Source: Diphasiastrum complanatum (Eukaryota > Streptophyta > Lycopodiopsida > Lycopodiales > Lycopodiaceae). Taken from it: DNA of 64,000 bases. The DNA is taken from contig CM055095.1 in NCBI GenBank assembly GCA_029204225.1, forward strand, positions 66,613,940 through 66,677,939, read 5' to 3'. The position numbers and the translations under genes are program-made. The first letter of the stretch is position 1. Every line of letters starts with the position of its first letter. The notes under the pieces are model-generated. The model was not told the DNA's origin. It ran no database searches and was given only the letters and a program-made list of their open reading frames with translations. Below, piece by piece: positions 1 to 14,150 of this stretch.

Positions 1-258
1 CTATAGAACATCAAATTTGGATCATTCCTTGAGAAGTAGCACTCATTAATGAGGGTTGAATTTACACGTGTGAGCTCTCTGTCCATACAGAGCTCCGCTG
101 GATCAAATCAGCCTTGATTTGATCCACTTATGATCCACAGATTGCTTGTTTCTCAGCGAGTTTGAATCCTTCTCCAAAATCCGAGTTCCTGCAAGCAAAA
201 GCACTGATGATCTGATGTATACACCCTCACCTCTTCAAAGCATGAAGCTCTGATACCA
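1..258 (-). mobile_element. Leader and primer-binding site of a copia-type LTR element cut by the window edge
   Basis: Read on the minus strand, bases 258-247 spell TGGTATCAGAGC, the usual complement of plant initiator-Met tRNA, directly after an LTR that ends at 259. The rest, to base 1, is leader without an open frame of note. The element body therefore lies to the left of the window. A short inverted repeat (GAGCTCT...AGAGCTC, about 72-104) lies in the leader. Confidence 0.75.
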
Positions 259-756
259 TGTGAAGTTTTTAGCATGTGTGAACTTCACCACACACCCTAC
301 AAGATCTTACTGAGGTGTTGTGATTGCACAAGATTGATCAAAGAACATTATGCTTGAAAAATCTAAGGCAAGAGCACAATGGCATACATCTGATGAAAAA
401 ATCTAACCCTTCACTATAAGAAATGAATGTCAGAAATAATTCTAAGTGTTCAGTATGGGAAAAAGAGGCTGCTCTTGGGTAGAGAGAGAAAATCATACAT
501 AGAAAACTTGGGTAGAGAAAGAATGAGTCCAAAACACCAAAATCTCAATATTCACAATATGGCAAAACATGCCCAATTTTCCCTACATGAGAGAGACTCG
601 AATTCCTACAGTGGAGTTGCATGGAAAGTCCACTTAACTGAACTAATTCACCTACCAGAGATGCACATGTGTAACTGCATGCATGTATGGTGGTAAAAGA
701 GTAAAAAGTTATCAGCTCTGATGACGATTTTGTCTCTTTTTTGTTCAAATCTAACA
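259..756 (-). repeat. 5' LTR of the left-edge copia element
   Basis: In minus orientation this roughly 500-bp segment begins TGTTAG and ends TTCACA, next to the primer-binding site at 247-258. It carries the CACA/TGTG-rich end and the GAGAGA stretches also seen in the LTRs of the copia element at 27803-38572, so it belongs to the same broad group. The right end at 756 is inferred from the CTAACA terminus and is less certain than the left end. It abuts a gypsy-type LTR with no spacer. Confidence 0.55.
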
Positions 757-3660
757 GAAATGACCGATTTTTATTGTTTTTCCTGATTTCTCAGTTCCAA
801 ATGGATCTTAAGAATTGTAATCTGAATAGCTTTCCCTGCTCAACAATCAAATTAGATTTCAAACAAGAAAATCCACTCAAATCAAGCAAAATCACACAAA
901 TCCATTCCATAAGAGAGCCAATCTGCTTGTATTGAAATGAAGATGAAAACTGGTTTACAAACTCGAGTAGGCCCCTCTTTATAATGGAGAGGAAGGCCTT
1001 GGCCTCAAAAGCCTATTGGCTCATTCAAATCTAAAAGAGAGAAATTCTTGCATTAATCAGAGGACCCAATTCGAATTTGAATTTTGGTGAGAACCTCTAT
1101 TTTATTCACTAATTTGGCATTTAGGCCCTGCGACATTAAAAGTCCCGCAAAAAGGCCAAAAGTCCTTTTATTGACTTTATAATTAATCAAATTTCTATGT
1201 GATCACCGGGTTGGACTTACACACACAGGGTGCCAAATCACTCTCACTTTATTAACTAGGGTTAAAATTTCCTTGGGATCCACAAACCCTCCAACAGTAT
1301 CCCCCACCAAAATTGGTGGTGGTCCCATGACACCTCACGAGATGTTATTACTTTGGGCTCTGATTAGCCTCATGTCGTACCTTGATCAAATGGTACTGCA
1401 CCTTCTCCATGAATTCATGCGCGTCGTGTTGAAATCTTCTTGTGCGGTAAGAAGCACTTATTTGCATTGGGAATCCATTTCAAAGTGGTCTGGGCTGTAA
1501 ATCTTGATTCCCAAATTCCGCCCAGCATCACGGCACGATAGTGTAATCCGGCAAGTGGCAATTGATCTTGCACATTGTCGGACACCATTAGTTTATTAGG
1601 ATCGAATGCCAATTGAGGTAAGCAATCATCCCACCTTGTTACTATGGACGACAACATTCTTCTATCTCAGAGGTCTTGAATTTAATCACCCAGCCACCCC
1701 TCAAGGACTCGTGCGGATGTTGTTGTGAAAATGCTTGAATCTGGTCCTCGATGGTGATCAGCTTCTGAAACAATGGCCTGGGCCCCAAAGTTGACGGTCC
1801 TCCTTCCGTGGCCTGGGCATATGGTATGTCATCTATTTCTGACCCGTCCAAACCTACTTGGTACTGAGGCGAGAACTGCGGCATCACAGGAAATGAAATT
1901 TGAGGCCCGACTTCCAAAACTTGAGCGGCTGTCTTTTCATTTAATGATTGTTTTTGTCTTTGTCAACTCAGTTGTTGTCGTACGTTTGAGTTTATCAAAT
2001 TTTTCTTGAAACCCTACCAGTGAAGTTTGGTGGGTTTCAACTTTTCTAAACAGGTATCTGATCTCATCCGGTGAGACTGAACAATCAAGCACTTGGGTCT
2101 GGAGGTAAGAATCACATTCAAGGGTGGTCGCATCTAATTCACCTTTGTAGGCGCTCTCGTTCAAGCTCAACCATATCCAATTGACGAACCAGTAGCAACA
2201 CCTGTTGTTTGGCGTCTTGGACGGCTTTGTCTACTTGGTCTTGGGCTGTTGTCAAGGAATTCTGTAGAGTTGCCACATATGTTTCAAGGCATTCAGCATT
2301 TTGTTGTGCTTTCTTCGGACGGCTTCAGACTTTGCCTCATGTTGCTTGGCAATTTTGAGCTCCCGGTTCAATTCACTTTCTGACTGATCAAAGTATTCTC
2401 TGATCCCAATTCACATATGTGTTTGTCCATGTCTTTCTTTTCATCTAATAGGGTCTGGATTACTCGCATAAGGTTAGTGACTAAACCCAATACGTCACTA
2501 GAATCCACAGTTGGTGTGGTAGCAGCAACAGCAGCAGGTAATTTTGATTCAGAAGCTTGCGTGGGGTTGCCTTGAGGTTTTGGTTGTGTATCTTCTTCCT
2601 CGAACACATCCTCTTCTTCAAAACCGTCAGGTATGGTGGCATCAAATTGCTTTGGTGACTGAACAACATGGGCGACCCTGATGGTATTTGGTGCTTCTTC
2701 AGCTTGATCTTGTTGATCTGTCTGAGAGGAGGAATAAAAAATGGTAAAACTATCATGGAACTTTTTCAGAGGATTGGGGATCAAGGGGCCCTAGGCTCTT
2801 GGGCATCTCAAAAATTTCATTTGGCCCCAAGGGATTGGAATCATCGAACATGTCCATGAAAGCCTAGGTATTTGGTGAGACTGCTCGAGTTTGTGGGGGT
2901 GAGGCGGCTTGGGCAGCTATGATTGGAATGGTGGCTCCAATGGTCACAGACTGTCCTTGTGAGGAAGCAGAGGCAAGGGAAGCATCAATGGATTGGGGGA
3001 TGGGTAGTTCGGTGCAAATTGCAACAGGGGGTGATAGCACAGCTGAAGATGTTTGCCTAGTATGACGTCGGGATGCAGGAGGCGAGTCAAGAATGATGAC
3101 TTCGTTGTGCACACGATGGTGACTATGAGAACTAGAAGCCTGTTGCGAGGACTCGAATCCTATTATCGAGGTAAGAGGCAAAAAGGAGGGACAAAAGTGA
3201 GACAGTCGAAAACTATTGCTTGGTATTGCTTTTAATGGCCCACTTGAGCTCACCAGATATCGTCTTGAACCAATAATAGGGTTCTAGTGGTTCAGATCGG
3301 AGCTTGTAATTGGATTCTACTATGTGATGTAGGATCTAAGAAGAGGTGCACTCCTTCTTGAGGTTACCAATCATCAAGAAGTTATGCAGTAGCTGTGCAA
3401 CGACATGGATAATAGGATCGCGGATGCATTCTAATAAATAGTCATCAATTGTCCAATAGTGTTCATTGGTCGTATCTATGAATGGCTTTATGCTCGGCGA
3501 TGACTATCTTTGCATGATGTTTGTGGTTCAGTGATGACTAGATTTCAGAAGTGATTCCTGCAATTGCGGCTTCAGTTACTCGCACCTTGTGGGTAGCAGT
3601 CTGGTAGGTGATGTAGAACTTGGCCTTGGTCTCGGACCAGGTGCTAAAGGCACTTAGAAT
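757..3660 (-). mobile_element. Gypsy-like LTR element remnant with 3' LTR, polypurine tract and unrecognised frames
   Basis: On the minus strand a purine tract GGTGGGGGATAC (about 1297-1308) is followed by an LTR beginning TGTTGGAGGG that runs down to about 757, where the neighbouring copia LTR cuts it off. The same purine tract precedes the LTR of the gypsy element at 14711-15500, so the two belong to related lineages. Upstream, 1415-3253 holds several minus-strand open stretches rich in Ser, Pro, Gln and acidic residues, with no integrase, RT or capsid motif that I can see. The 5' half is absent: beyond about 3660 another element begins. The element is broken in several places and has lost one end. 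Confidence 0.55.
1415..3253 (-). pseudogene. Unrecognised low-complexity coding remains inside the gypsy-like element
   Basis: Minus-strand open stretches of about 80-140 codons lie at 2864-3253, 2368-2784, 1937-2170, 1642-1917 and 1415-1657. The first is Ser/Pro/Ala-rich, the second has an acidic Glu-rich patch followed by a stretch that looks helical or coiled-coil-like, and the others carry no motif I know. Their position just upstream of the polypurine tract fits an extra ORF of the type some plant gypsy lineages carry between integrase and 3' LTR, or a coding remnant of a non-autonomous element. I assign no function. The set is broken. Confidence 0.35.
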
Positions 3661-3667
3661 TTGCTTT

Positions 3668-6165
3668 GCACAGGAACATAGATCATGCTACACAGTAACA
3701 TAGACAGAAAACACTCTCCACAGCAAGCTCACATAGCAATTGTATTTCTCAAAACGAAATTACACTGTACATATAGTTGTTCACTCAGGCAACCCATGCA
3801 TGACCCAGGTTGCCGTTGGTGGGACGCGTGTCGTGTCGACTTGCCTCGTGACGAGGCCAACTGATCCTTATCAACTGATAGGACCCACAGTACAGTAGCA
3901 CAGTGATTCTACTTTAATTCTAACTCTCTCCCTTAAAGTAGAGTCTACTTTTTTTTATACAGTCATATGCATAGCTTTAAAGTCAACAAACTTTAAGTAT
4001 AGAAAGATTTGATCTAAACTTATCAAACTTTTTTCCAACAAGTGGCTTAGTGAAAATATCAGCTAGTTGTTCTTCTGTGCTACAATGAACAACATGAGTT
4101 TCATGACTCAGCAGCCTCTAATGTATAAAGTGATACTTGATACTGAATCTCAATGTGTTTAGTTCTCGCATGAAACACTGGATTCTTTGCTAGCTGAATG
4201 CCACTCTGCCTGTCGCTATGTAATGTCGTGGGATTTTTCTGCTTCATGCCAACTTCTTCCAAGATTTGTCTTAACCATATAGCTTCTTGTGCTACACTAC
4301 ACATTGCCTTATACTCTACTTCTGTGGTGGATAGAGCAATTGTACTTTGCTTCTTACTAGACCAAGAAAAGCAACTACCACAAAACTGGAATACATACCC
4401 TATGGTGGATCTACGATCATCATAGTCACCTCTCCAATCCACATCCACATAACCACACAACTCAGGTAACCCATCATGCTTCCTGTAAATCAAGCCATAC
4501 TCTGAAGTGCCTTTCACATAACGCAAAATACGTTTAGTTGTCTTCCAATGCATTTTCGTAGGTGCTGCCATAAACTGACTTACAATGCCAACAACATAGC
4601 ATATATCTGGTCTAGTCATGGTAGGGAAAATCAAGCTCCCTACTAATTGTCTATACAGTGTAGCACCAAATGATTGTGACTCATCAAGCTTAAAAAACTT
4701 TTTCCCTGGTTCAATAGGAGTATTCACTGGTTTGCAATCCTGCAACCTAAATCTATGCAGCAACGCTTTGACATACTTCACCTGTGTTAAACCCACTTCG
4801 TGTCCTTTTTGCCACACCTCTACTCCAAGGCAATAATGCATCAGGCTGAGATTTGTCATCTCGAATTATTCCATGAGGTCTTTCTTGATCATATCTATCA
4901 TCTCTTGATTATTTCCCGTAATAATCAAGTCATCAACATAAAGAGCGATCAAAGCAACTATACCATCAAAGCATAAGACATATAGATTTGGATCAGAGTG
5001 TGTTCTCACCATCCCCTTTGAATGAAAGTAGGCATCAATCCTGCTATACCACGCATGTGGTGCCTGTTTAAGACCATAAAGTGCTTTCTTCAAGCGACAT
5101 ACTTTATTTTCTTGTCCCTTTGTTACAAAGCCTTCAGGTTGATCCATGAACACCTCTTCTTCTAACTCACCATTTAGAAAAGTAGATTTCACATCCATCT
5201 GATGCAAAAGCCAACTAAAATGTGAAGCTAAAGCAACAAGTAGACGTAGAGTATTCCACTTACATACTGGCACAAAGGTCTCCTCATAGTCGATGCCTTT
5301 ACTTTGTGCATACCCTTTGATCACCAATCTTGCCTTGTGCTTTGCTATACTTCCATCTGCATGATACTTAGTCCTGTATACCCATTTGCAACCAATGGGT
5401 TTTTTGCCAACTGGTGGTTCTACTAAGTCCCATGTGTTATGCTTAGAAATTGACTCCATCTCCTCTACCATGGCCTTGACCCAAATGTCATCATCCTTCG
5501 CTTCACCATAAGTCGAAGGTTCTTTGCTTTGAATAATGCTAGATAAGAGAGCATAATTTGTTTCATACCTTTCAGGTTGTGTCTTCTCTCTTGTTGATCT
5601 TTGTAGCTCTCCCTGGCTAGATGATCCTGAAAACTCATCCATGTCATGGCTCTCCAACAATCTCTGAAACCACTTAGGAAGCTTCATGTTAAGTGATCGG
5701 CTTCGTGGTGAAAATGTATCCCACGGTACATCCTTCTCCTTGCGTTTGTCACCTACAACTTCAATCCTTCTTGCACCAAAAGGTTTATCTCTACTTCTCC
5801 AACCTGTTTCTTGGGGTTGAGTAGTAGTATCTTGAGATGTATCCTCATGTTCATCACTTGGAAGGTCAATGAATGGATCATCATCAGGAGGTATTCTCAC
5901 TATACCATCTTTTCCACTGGATGTATCTATTTTCTCAATATCCTCGTCTTCGTACATCTTGGATTCATCAAAGATAACATCACGGCTTACATGGATTTTG
6001 TTTTCCGTTGGATCAAAACATCTATAGCCCTTCACACGATCATCATATCCTAGGAATATACACTTGATAGCTTTTACATCAAGTTTACGTCTCTCTTCCT
6101 TAGGAATGTGTACAAAGGCCTTACATCCAAAGATTTGCAAGTGGTTCACCTTTGGCAAAACCTTC
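3668..6165 (-). mobile_element. Ty1/copia remnant: 3' LTR, RNase H, RT, end of integrase
   Basis: Minus strand. The pol remains (4101-6165) are followed by a purine tract (about 3923-3935, AAGGGAGAG type) and a short LTR-like segment of about 255 bp ending near 3668. Upstream the element stops inside the integrase C-terminal region near 6165, where a segment rich in CCTTCG motifs begins. Gag, protease, the integrase core and the 5' LTR are absent. Domain order and the Y-V-D-D box are typical of plant copia elements. The pol region is broken at least once. Confidence 0.8.
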
Positions 6166-6180
6166 ACTGAGTTGCAAACA
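4101..6180 (-). pseudogene. Copia pol remains: integrase C-end, reverse transcriptase, RNase H
   Basis: The minus-strand frame 6275-4866 starts with the integrase-to-RT linker (VNHLQIFGCKAF, then a Y/F-rich GYDD segment), followed by RT motifs GCKWVY, the FLNGELEEEV segment, LYGLKQAPHAWY and Y-V-D-D near its end. The next stretch, 4859-4101, continues with the RT thumb and RNase H (GYVDVDW, ALSTTEVEY, KHIEIQYQ). It is the catalytic part of a copia retrotransposon. Its sequence differs clearly from the copia family at 27803-38572, so this is a separate lineage. It is a broken fossil. Confidence 0.85.
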
Positions 6181-6905
6181 CCTTCGGTTTCGCTCATAGA
6201 ACCTTCAAATTGAAGGGCGAAGGTTAATTCCCAGCAGATTTGAAAAAACATCAAAAAACCATCAAAAAACACCAAAAAACCATCAAAATCCTAAAAAATA
6301 AGCCTTGCTTGATTCACTGTGCATAGGTGTGATTCAGATCTATCTACTGCCAAGTCAACAAAGATTAATATTAAAAATAGAAGGCCAAAGTGACTGTTCA
6401 TCTAGTTGTTGGTAACCTTTTGTTTACAACTTTATCAAAAATATCAGTTTTCTAAGAAGAACCTTCGCATAAACCTTCGCCAGAGTCTGTGTTAGTCACA
6501 CTTACTATTTTTGATAATCAGTGAGTTGGGCAAAGGTTTTCCAAGGTTCAGTTGTCATACTGTCATATTTTTGTCAAAAAAGCCAGTTTTTTGCAAAAAA
6601 TACCAGTATAACTCTTGATTCTTTGCCAGATCCTTTGTCGATTCGTCTGAGGACTCTAAATATAGTAAGTTATCATTTGTGAGTTCGACAGAGATTAGAT
6701 ATATCAGGATCTTGCAAGAAGTAACTACCTTAATATGGATCGTAGTGTTAATTGATTTAGGGTTAATGGATGTTAGAGTTAATTGTGGATCATCTATGCA
6801 TGCTAGATTTGTTTTATGCTTTCGCTCTCACGGGATCGAACCTCCGCATGACTACTAACTTCATCTCCTTGATGCTTGTGTGCTTGGATCTTGGATTGAG
6901 GATAG
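6166..6905. mobile_element. Segment rich in AACCTTCG / CGAAGGTT motifs between two copia remnants
   Basis: Between two unrelated copia integrase remnants lies about 740 bp without coding signal. Its left 500 bp carries around seven copies, some imperfect, of AACCTTCG or CGAAGGTT in both orientations, plus A-rich runs of the form CATCAAAAAACC. The same motif recurs densely at 20251-20940. Clusters of short motifs in both orientations are typical of the subterminal regions of plant TIR transposons such as CACTA elements. I could not find terminal inverted repeats or a target duplication, so the class is open. Confidence 0.35.
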
Positions 6906-9640
6906 GATGTGAAATAAAGCCACTACAATACCCAACCAACACTCCTTTGATAGAACTAGGATCATCTTTCTTCCTAGTTTATGAAGGTACATGAACAAAG
7001 CACACACATCCAAAGATCCTAAAGTAATCTACCTTAGGCTTTGTCTTATACAACATCTCATATGGGATTTTTCCTCTTAGAGCAAGATTTGAAAGTCTAT
7101 TACAAAGATAATTTGCACAAGAGGTTGTTTCTTCCCAATTTTTTTTGGGAAGAGATGCCTCCATTCTAAGAGCTTTTGCACATTCACAAAGAGTCCTAGT
7201 TTTTCTTTTAGCCACCCCATTTTTATGGAGGGGGAATAAGCACAAGTGAACTCTCTTCTAACTCTCTCTTGCTCACATAAATCATTAAATTTGTTGGAGA
7301 CATATTCTCCACCACCATCACATCTCAAAGCTTTTAAACTAAAAGAGAATTGTTTTTCCACAAAAACTTTGAATTTGAGAAATACATCAAATACCATAGA
7401 CTTGTAAGATAAGAGATACACCCAACAAATCTTGAATAATCATCAATAAAAGTGAAAGCATGTAGCTCCTCCTTTGCTCTTGGAAGATGCGAAGTGTACA
7501 TCCGAGTGCCCTAGCTCAAATGGAAGTTGAGACTTGATGTTGGATCTTGAAAAAGGCCTCTTATGAGACTTAGCAATAGCACAAGCTTCACAAGGTAGAA
7601 GCTCCTTTGATATAGTCGTTGGCAATCCAATAGCTTTCCCATCTTTGACCATCGATGTCATGGCTTTTAAATTGGGATGGCCCAATCTCTTATGCCACAA
7701 ATCTTCTTGAGAGATCTTGGTCTTATAGGCAGCATCACAAATGTTAGCACTCTCACTAGAATCTAGTTTGTAGAGTCTACCAAATGTTAGCACTCTCACT
7801 AGAATCTAGTTTGTAGAGTCTACCAAATCTAGATCCTCTAGCATCCTCACTCTTGATGATCTATGTATCCATATCAAAATTGACATCAAGACCATTTTCA
7901 AACAATTCACCAATGAGATTCTTTGTTAGTTTTGGCACATAAAGCACAGGCTTTGAGAGACAACTTTTGATGATGATACATCCAAAGAGATATTTCCTAT
8001 TCCTTCAATACTACACTCAAAATAATTTGAAATTTAGATAGACTTTTTTTTCACCATCATAAGGCTTGAAACTAGAAAAAAGAAGCTGGGAACTAGACAT
8101 ATGGGGAGTAGCCCCACTATCAATTCACCACAAATTATCATTCTTGAAGGAAGAGGAAGAAAAACTAGACATCATTAGTGAATTCTCCCTATCACAGGCT
8201 CATTAGCATCACTCTCTTTCTCATTAGTGAGGTTAGCTTGCTTGAATTGATTCTTCTTTTTGAAGCAATTAGAGGCATAGTGGCCTTTCTTGCCACAAAA
8301 GAAGCACTTGATCTCCTTTTTCTTCCCATTAGATGTTGAAGCTTGAGATGAATGGTCTTCATCTTCATCCTTAGCTTTGTCTTTGTCCTTGTCCTTCTTG
8401 AAATGTTGTTGTTGTCCTTTGCTCCTCCCCTTTGGCTTGTCCTTGGTGAATAGAGCTTTGTCTTCTCTACTATCCTTCAATGAAAGCTTGTTGAATCTCA
8501 TGAGATTGTTTTCTTGCCTACATTATTTAGAAATGAGGACTCCTTGAAGTGCCTCCAAGCCTGTAAGCTCCTCTTTGATTTCATAGAATTGGACAATATT
8601 TTCAAACTCATCTTTCAATCCATTAAGGATGACTTGAACTGATTCACTTTTGGTTGAGATGATCACCTATGCATGCAAGCTTTCTATGAAGATACTTAAC
8701 TCTCATGACAAAATTAGAAGCACTCTCATCACTCTTTTGATAACTTTGAAAATTTTGGTTCCTAAGAGTGAGTAGTCTAGAAGTATTCTTGCATAGATGG
8801 CTTTGAGAGTGTCCCAAGCCTCCTTAGCCGAGGTGCAACCACTAATCTCTCTCAAAACCTCATCTGAGACATTCCTCTTGATGTAGTGAAGGGCCATTCT
8901 TGCTCTTTTCTTGAACCTTTGTACTTCTTGGAGTACTTGATGCTCCTCCTGAATTCCAAGTACTTTATCCATCACATATTGAAGAATCAAATTTGACTCC
9001 ATCCTGACTTTCCAAATAGAATAATTGAAAGTGTTTAATCTCTCTCCTTGCTCCAAGAGAAAGGGTCCCATGGATGCCATAATCACTTGAGAAATTGATT
9101 TGTGAAGGAGCCAAAAAAACAAGTATAAGTGTTGTTTCTCTCTCAAAAGATGCTTTGATAATGGTGTCCAACCAAAATCAATTGAGATATTGCAACAAAT
9201 ATGAGACTACAATCTCAATAGATTTGATAATCTCACTCAAACAAAAAAGAAACACAACAAAATTTTGATCCACTTTCTTCTAAGCATGAGTAGAGCACTC
9301 AAAGATGCCTCAAAAGACACAAATCTACTTGATTTGTATGAAACTATGTGGCCTTGGACTCAAAATCTCATCTAGATCTCACCTAGTCAAGATTGGCAAG
9401 TTAGAACATGAGTTTTTTTATTAGATAAGCTATATGTGAGTCAAACTTGATGTGTCCAACCAAGCTAGGTGCCCTACCTACCTTAATTCAAATGGCTATA
9501 ACTTCCACTAGACACATGCAAGCTTGCAGGATGCCATGACCCTCACAACTTATTTTAATACTTCCAACTATTTTATTTATATAAAGAGAATACCCACAAC
9601 ACTTTAGTAGTGCACTGATTTTAAACATTTGTAGCAGTGG
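6906..9640 (-). mobile_element. Ty1/copia remnant: integrase, pre-integrase, zinc knuckle, gag, leader
   Basis: Reading leftwards from about 9079: gag N-terminus (MASMGPFLLEQGERL), the capsid-like region, a CCHC knuckle (CFFCGKKGHYASNC at about 8260-8300), the GAG-pre-integrase motif WHKRLGHPN (about 7700), and integrase core with the NGVAKRKTRT segment. It ends near 6905 just after the integrase core, so RT and RNase H are missing. The family is the same as the element at 27803-38572. Bases 9147-9640 look like its leader. No LTR is identified. Several breaks make this an older copy. Confidence 0.8.
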
Positions 9641-10202
9641 CTACAACCTTTTCCCAAAATGTTTTTGTTAGATATGCATGTGCCCAAGCACTTTCGACGA
9701 AAATTTTGTTTTTCCTTTCTACAATGACATTGGAATGTGGAGAGTAATTATTTGTTACTTGCTAGATCGTTTCAAAATTCTGACACCAATTTTTGAATTC
9801 ATTTGGAATATACTTGCCTCCACCATCAGCCAATAATGTCTTCAATTCCTGCCTGCAGCATGCTCCTTGTAAATCTTGAAATATTCTAGGGCTTCAGATT
9901 TCTACTTCATAAAACATACATAGGCTCTTTTTGAAAAATCATCAATTAGATTATAAAATATTTTGCTCTTCCTAAAAAAGAATTTTGCATTGGTCCACAC
10001 AAATAACTATGAACTATATCTAGAAGATTTTTATCAATATGGACATGATTTGATTTAAAGATGTTCTAGCATGTTTGTCTATTATGCAACTTTTACAGAC
10101 AATATTTTCGACCTTGTTGGAATAATCGAGATTATGTATCATGTTTAGCCTAGACATATTCATAACGCTTACGTGATTCAAGTGACCAAGGTATGGTGCC
10201 AA
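9641..10202 (-). pseudogene. Old copia integrase fragment
   Basis: The minus-strand stretch 10202-10020 reads GHLNHVSVMNMSRLNMI followed by a Cys-x2-Cys pair, which is the GAG-pre-integrase and zinc-binding part of a copia polyprotein. Further fragments of integrase core follow to about 9641. It differs from the neighbouring families and is heavily decayed. No LTR or RT part accompanies it. Confidence 0.6.
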
Positions 10203-10289
10203 AGCAACCTTTTATCAAGAATGGTGTAAAAAGTAGAAAAAATTATCTATGTTGAGTTAGGAGCTATATTGACTTTTTTGTGTCATTAC

Positions 10290-11531
10290 ACATGTTAGTA
10301 GGTGATTAGGCCAATTTTGGCATTAAAGGTAACTTGAGCAAGTACGCATGCCACATGATGATTAGGCCAAATCCAAAAGTAAGTTAGTCATTGACAAATA
10401 TCATGATGATGGTAGAGGGTTAGTGACACTTCCTATGTGTTGTATTGAGATCATGTGACCAATCACAAGTTAGAGATCCATGAAATTGGTCCAATCAAGT
10501 TTGAGGGTCATTATGTCACTAAGCCAATCACATTCAGAGGAGGAAAAGATGGGGTCCAATTGTGTTTCACTCACCTTCACTCAGTTTGCTACTTATATGT
10601 GTCTTAGATCAATTCTATGTAAGTATTTTGGAGTTAGTGAGATTTTCTACACTTAAAGCTTTTTTAGCTTTCTCTCTCTACCCGAGAGCTTGTACTTGGT
10701 TTCTCTCTCTACCTGAGAGCAAGGCTTTTCTATACTTAGTTTTTTCATCCACAAGTCTCCACATGTGTGAATGTACTTTGGTGAATGATATATGCATGTT
10801 GCCTTATGCTCTTGCCTTAGATTTGTGAGATAGATCTTGGAATTCAATCTATGCTTGATCTTTGTGTAAGCACCCACATCTTAGGAGATCAATCACACTT
10901 TTGGGGTGTCCCACATGTGTAAAATTCAACCTGGTATCAGATCCTACCTTAGATATAGTCAAAATGGATCAAAAACATATTGGATTGATCCATGCTAGGT
11001 ACTGTATGGACTGTAACTCAGGCACATGTGATATCACCAAAATTTGAATGCTTGGTATTTCTCCTAGGTTGATTTTAATGAGTGCTTGATAGCTTGCTAA
11101 AAGGCTAGTAGAGTCAAAATTGTGTTGCAATTTGTTTCACATCAATTAGATGTGACAATCAAAAGTTATAGACATTTGAATCAAGGTGGGTAGGTCACCC
11201 AAACACTTTTTTTTTTTTCCTCATGTCTTTCTTGTTTGATCCAAAAACTTAGAGAAAAGCTTGCCAATCTTGTCTATTTGAGATCTAGAAATTTTTTTGA
11301 GGTCATAGCCACATAGTTTCATGCAATTTAATTGTATTTGAGTCATTTGTGGATGTTTTTGAGTGATTTTTGTGTGCTTGATTCAATTTGACCCAAATTT
11401 TGTCTTTGTTCCATCTTTTGATGAGAGTTTGATGTAGTTTGAGAGAGATTGATAGAGCTAGTGAGATAGATCTCACACCTAGTTGCAAGATCTCAAATTG
11501 GAGTTGGTAGGATACCATTATTGAATCCTTT

Positions 11532-11612
<81 letters not shown>

Positions 11613-12494
11613 AACAATTTTTTTTCCATTGCAAGAAAAGTTCTTAAGGGAAGATGGCTTCCATAGGTTCCTTTTTGTTGGAGCACGGTGAGAGATTGAA
11701 CACCTCCAATTATGCCATTTGGAAGGTGAGAATGGAGTCTATTTTGGTGATGGAAATTGTACTAGGACTTGAGGAGGAGACTCAAGTGCTCCAAGAGGCC
11801 CAAAATACATGAAGAGGGCAAGGATGACCCTTCATATCATCAAGACAAATGTTTCTAATAAAGTGTTGAGGGAGATTGGCTCATGCACCTCGACCAAGGA
11901 GGTTTGTGACACATTGAAATCCATCTATGAGGCAAGGAACACATCAAAGTTTCTCACACTAAGGAATAAAATCCTTCAAATCTTCCAAGAAAGTGATGAG
12001 AGTGCCTCATTTTGAGAGTCAAAGATCTTGCTTGCATAGGAGATCACCTCAATCCAAGAGAGCTATTGCAAGTGATCCTAAATGAATTGAAGGATGAATT
12101 TGACAACCTTGTTCAATCTTATGCAATCAAGGAGAATCTTCCAACCTTGGAGGCACTAGAAGGATTTCTCATTTTCGAGGAGTGTAGGCAAGAGAACAAG
12201 CTATTGAGGATCAATCAACTTTCCTTGAAGGTTGAAAGAGAGGTGAAAGCATACTTCAGAAAGGACAAGACAAGAGGAAGGGACAAAGAGTATCATTAAC
12301 ATTTCAAGAAGGACAATTCAAAGGAAAGATGAGGATTCATCACAAACATCAACAAGTTGCAAATCCAACAAGAAGTGCTTCTTTTGTCATAAGAAGTGAC
12401 ATTTTGCTTCTAATTGTTTCAACAAAGACTTCCTCAAGCAAGCCAATCTTACTAAGGAGAGTGAAGGTGAGATAGAAGGGAGTTATGAAGAAGG
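10290..12494 (+). mobile_element. Plus-strand copia element: LTR, primer-binding site, leader, gag
   Basis: An LTR-like stretch from about 10290 ends near 10931 in GTGTAAAATTCAAC, followed by TGGTATCAGATC (10932-10943), a near match to the initiator-Met primer site. The LTR end resembles that of the element at 27803-38572. A 700-bp leader with a GA microsatellite leads to gag at about 11654 (MASIGSFLLEHGERL), the IVLGLEEE and LQVILNELKDEFDNLVQSYAIKE segments, and a CFFCHKK knuckle near 12380. The gag stops at 12494 where another copia LTR starts. The gag is broken in several places, and pol is not found on this strand downstream. Confidence 0.7.
11535..11611. repeat. (GA)n microsatellite, about 77 bp
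   Basis: An uninterrupted GA run in the leader of the copia element at 10290-12494, about 40 bp before its gag region. Any translated Ser-Leu or Arg-Glu repeat here is a by-product of the repeat. Confidence 0.97.

Positions 12495-14150
<1,656 letters not shown>

Noticed and set aside
6825-6850. GGTTCGATCCC on the minus strand, like a pol III B box
   Set aside because: No A box at the right distance, no cloverleaf and no SINE-like tail, so neither a tRNA gene nor a SINE is supported.
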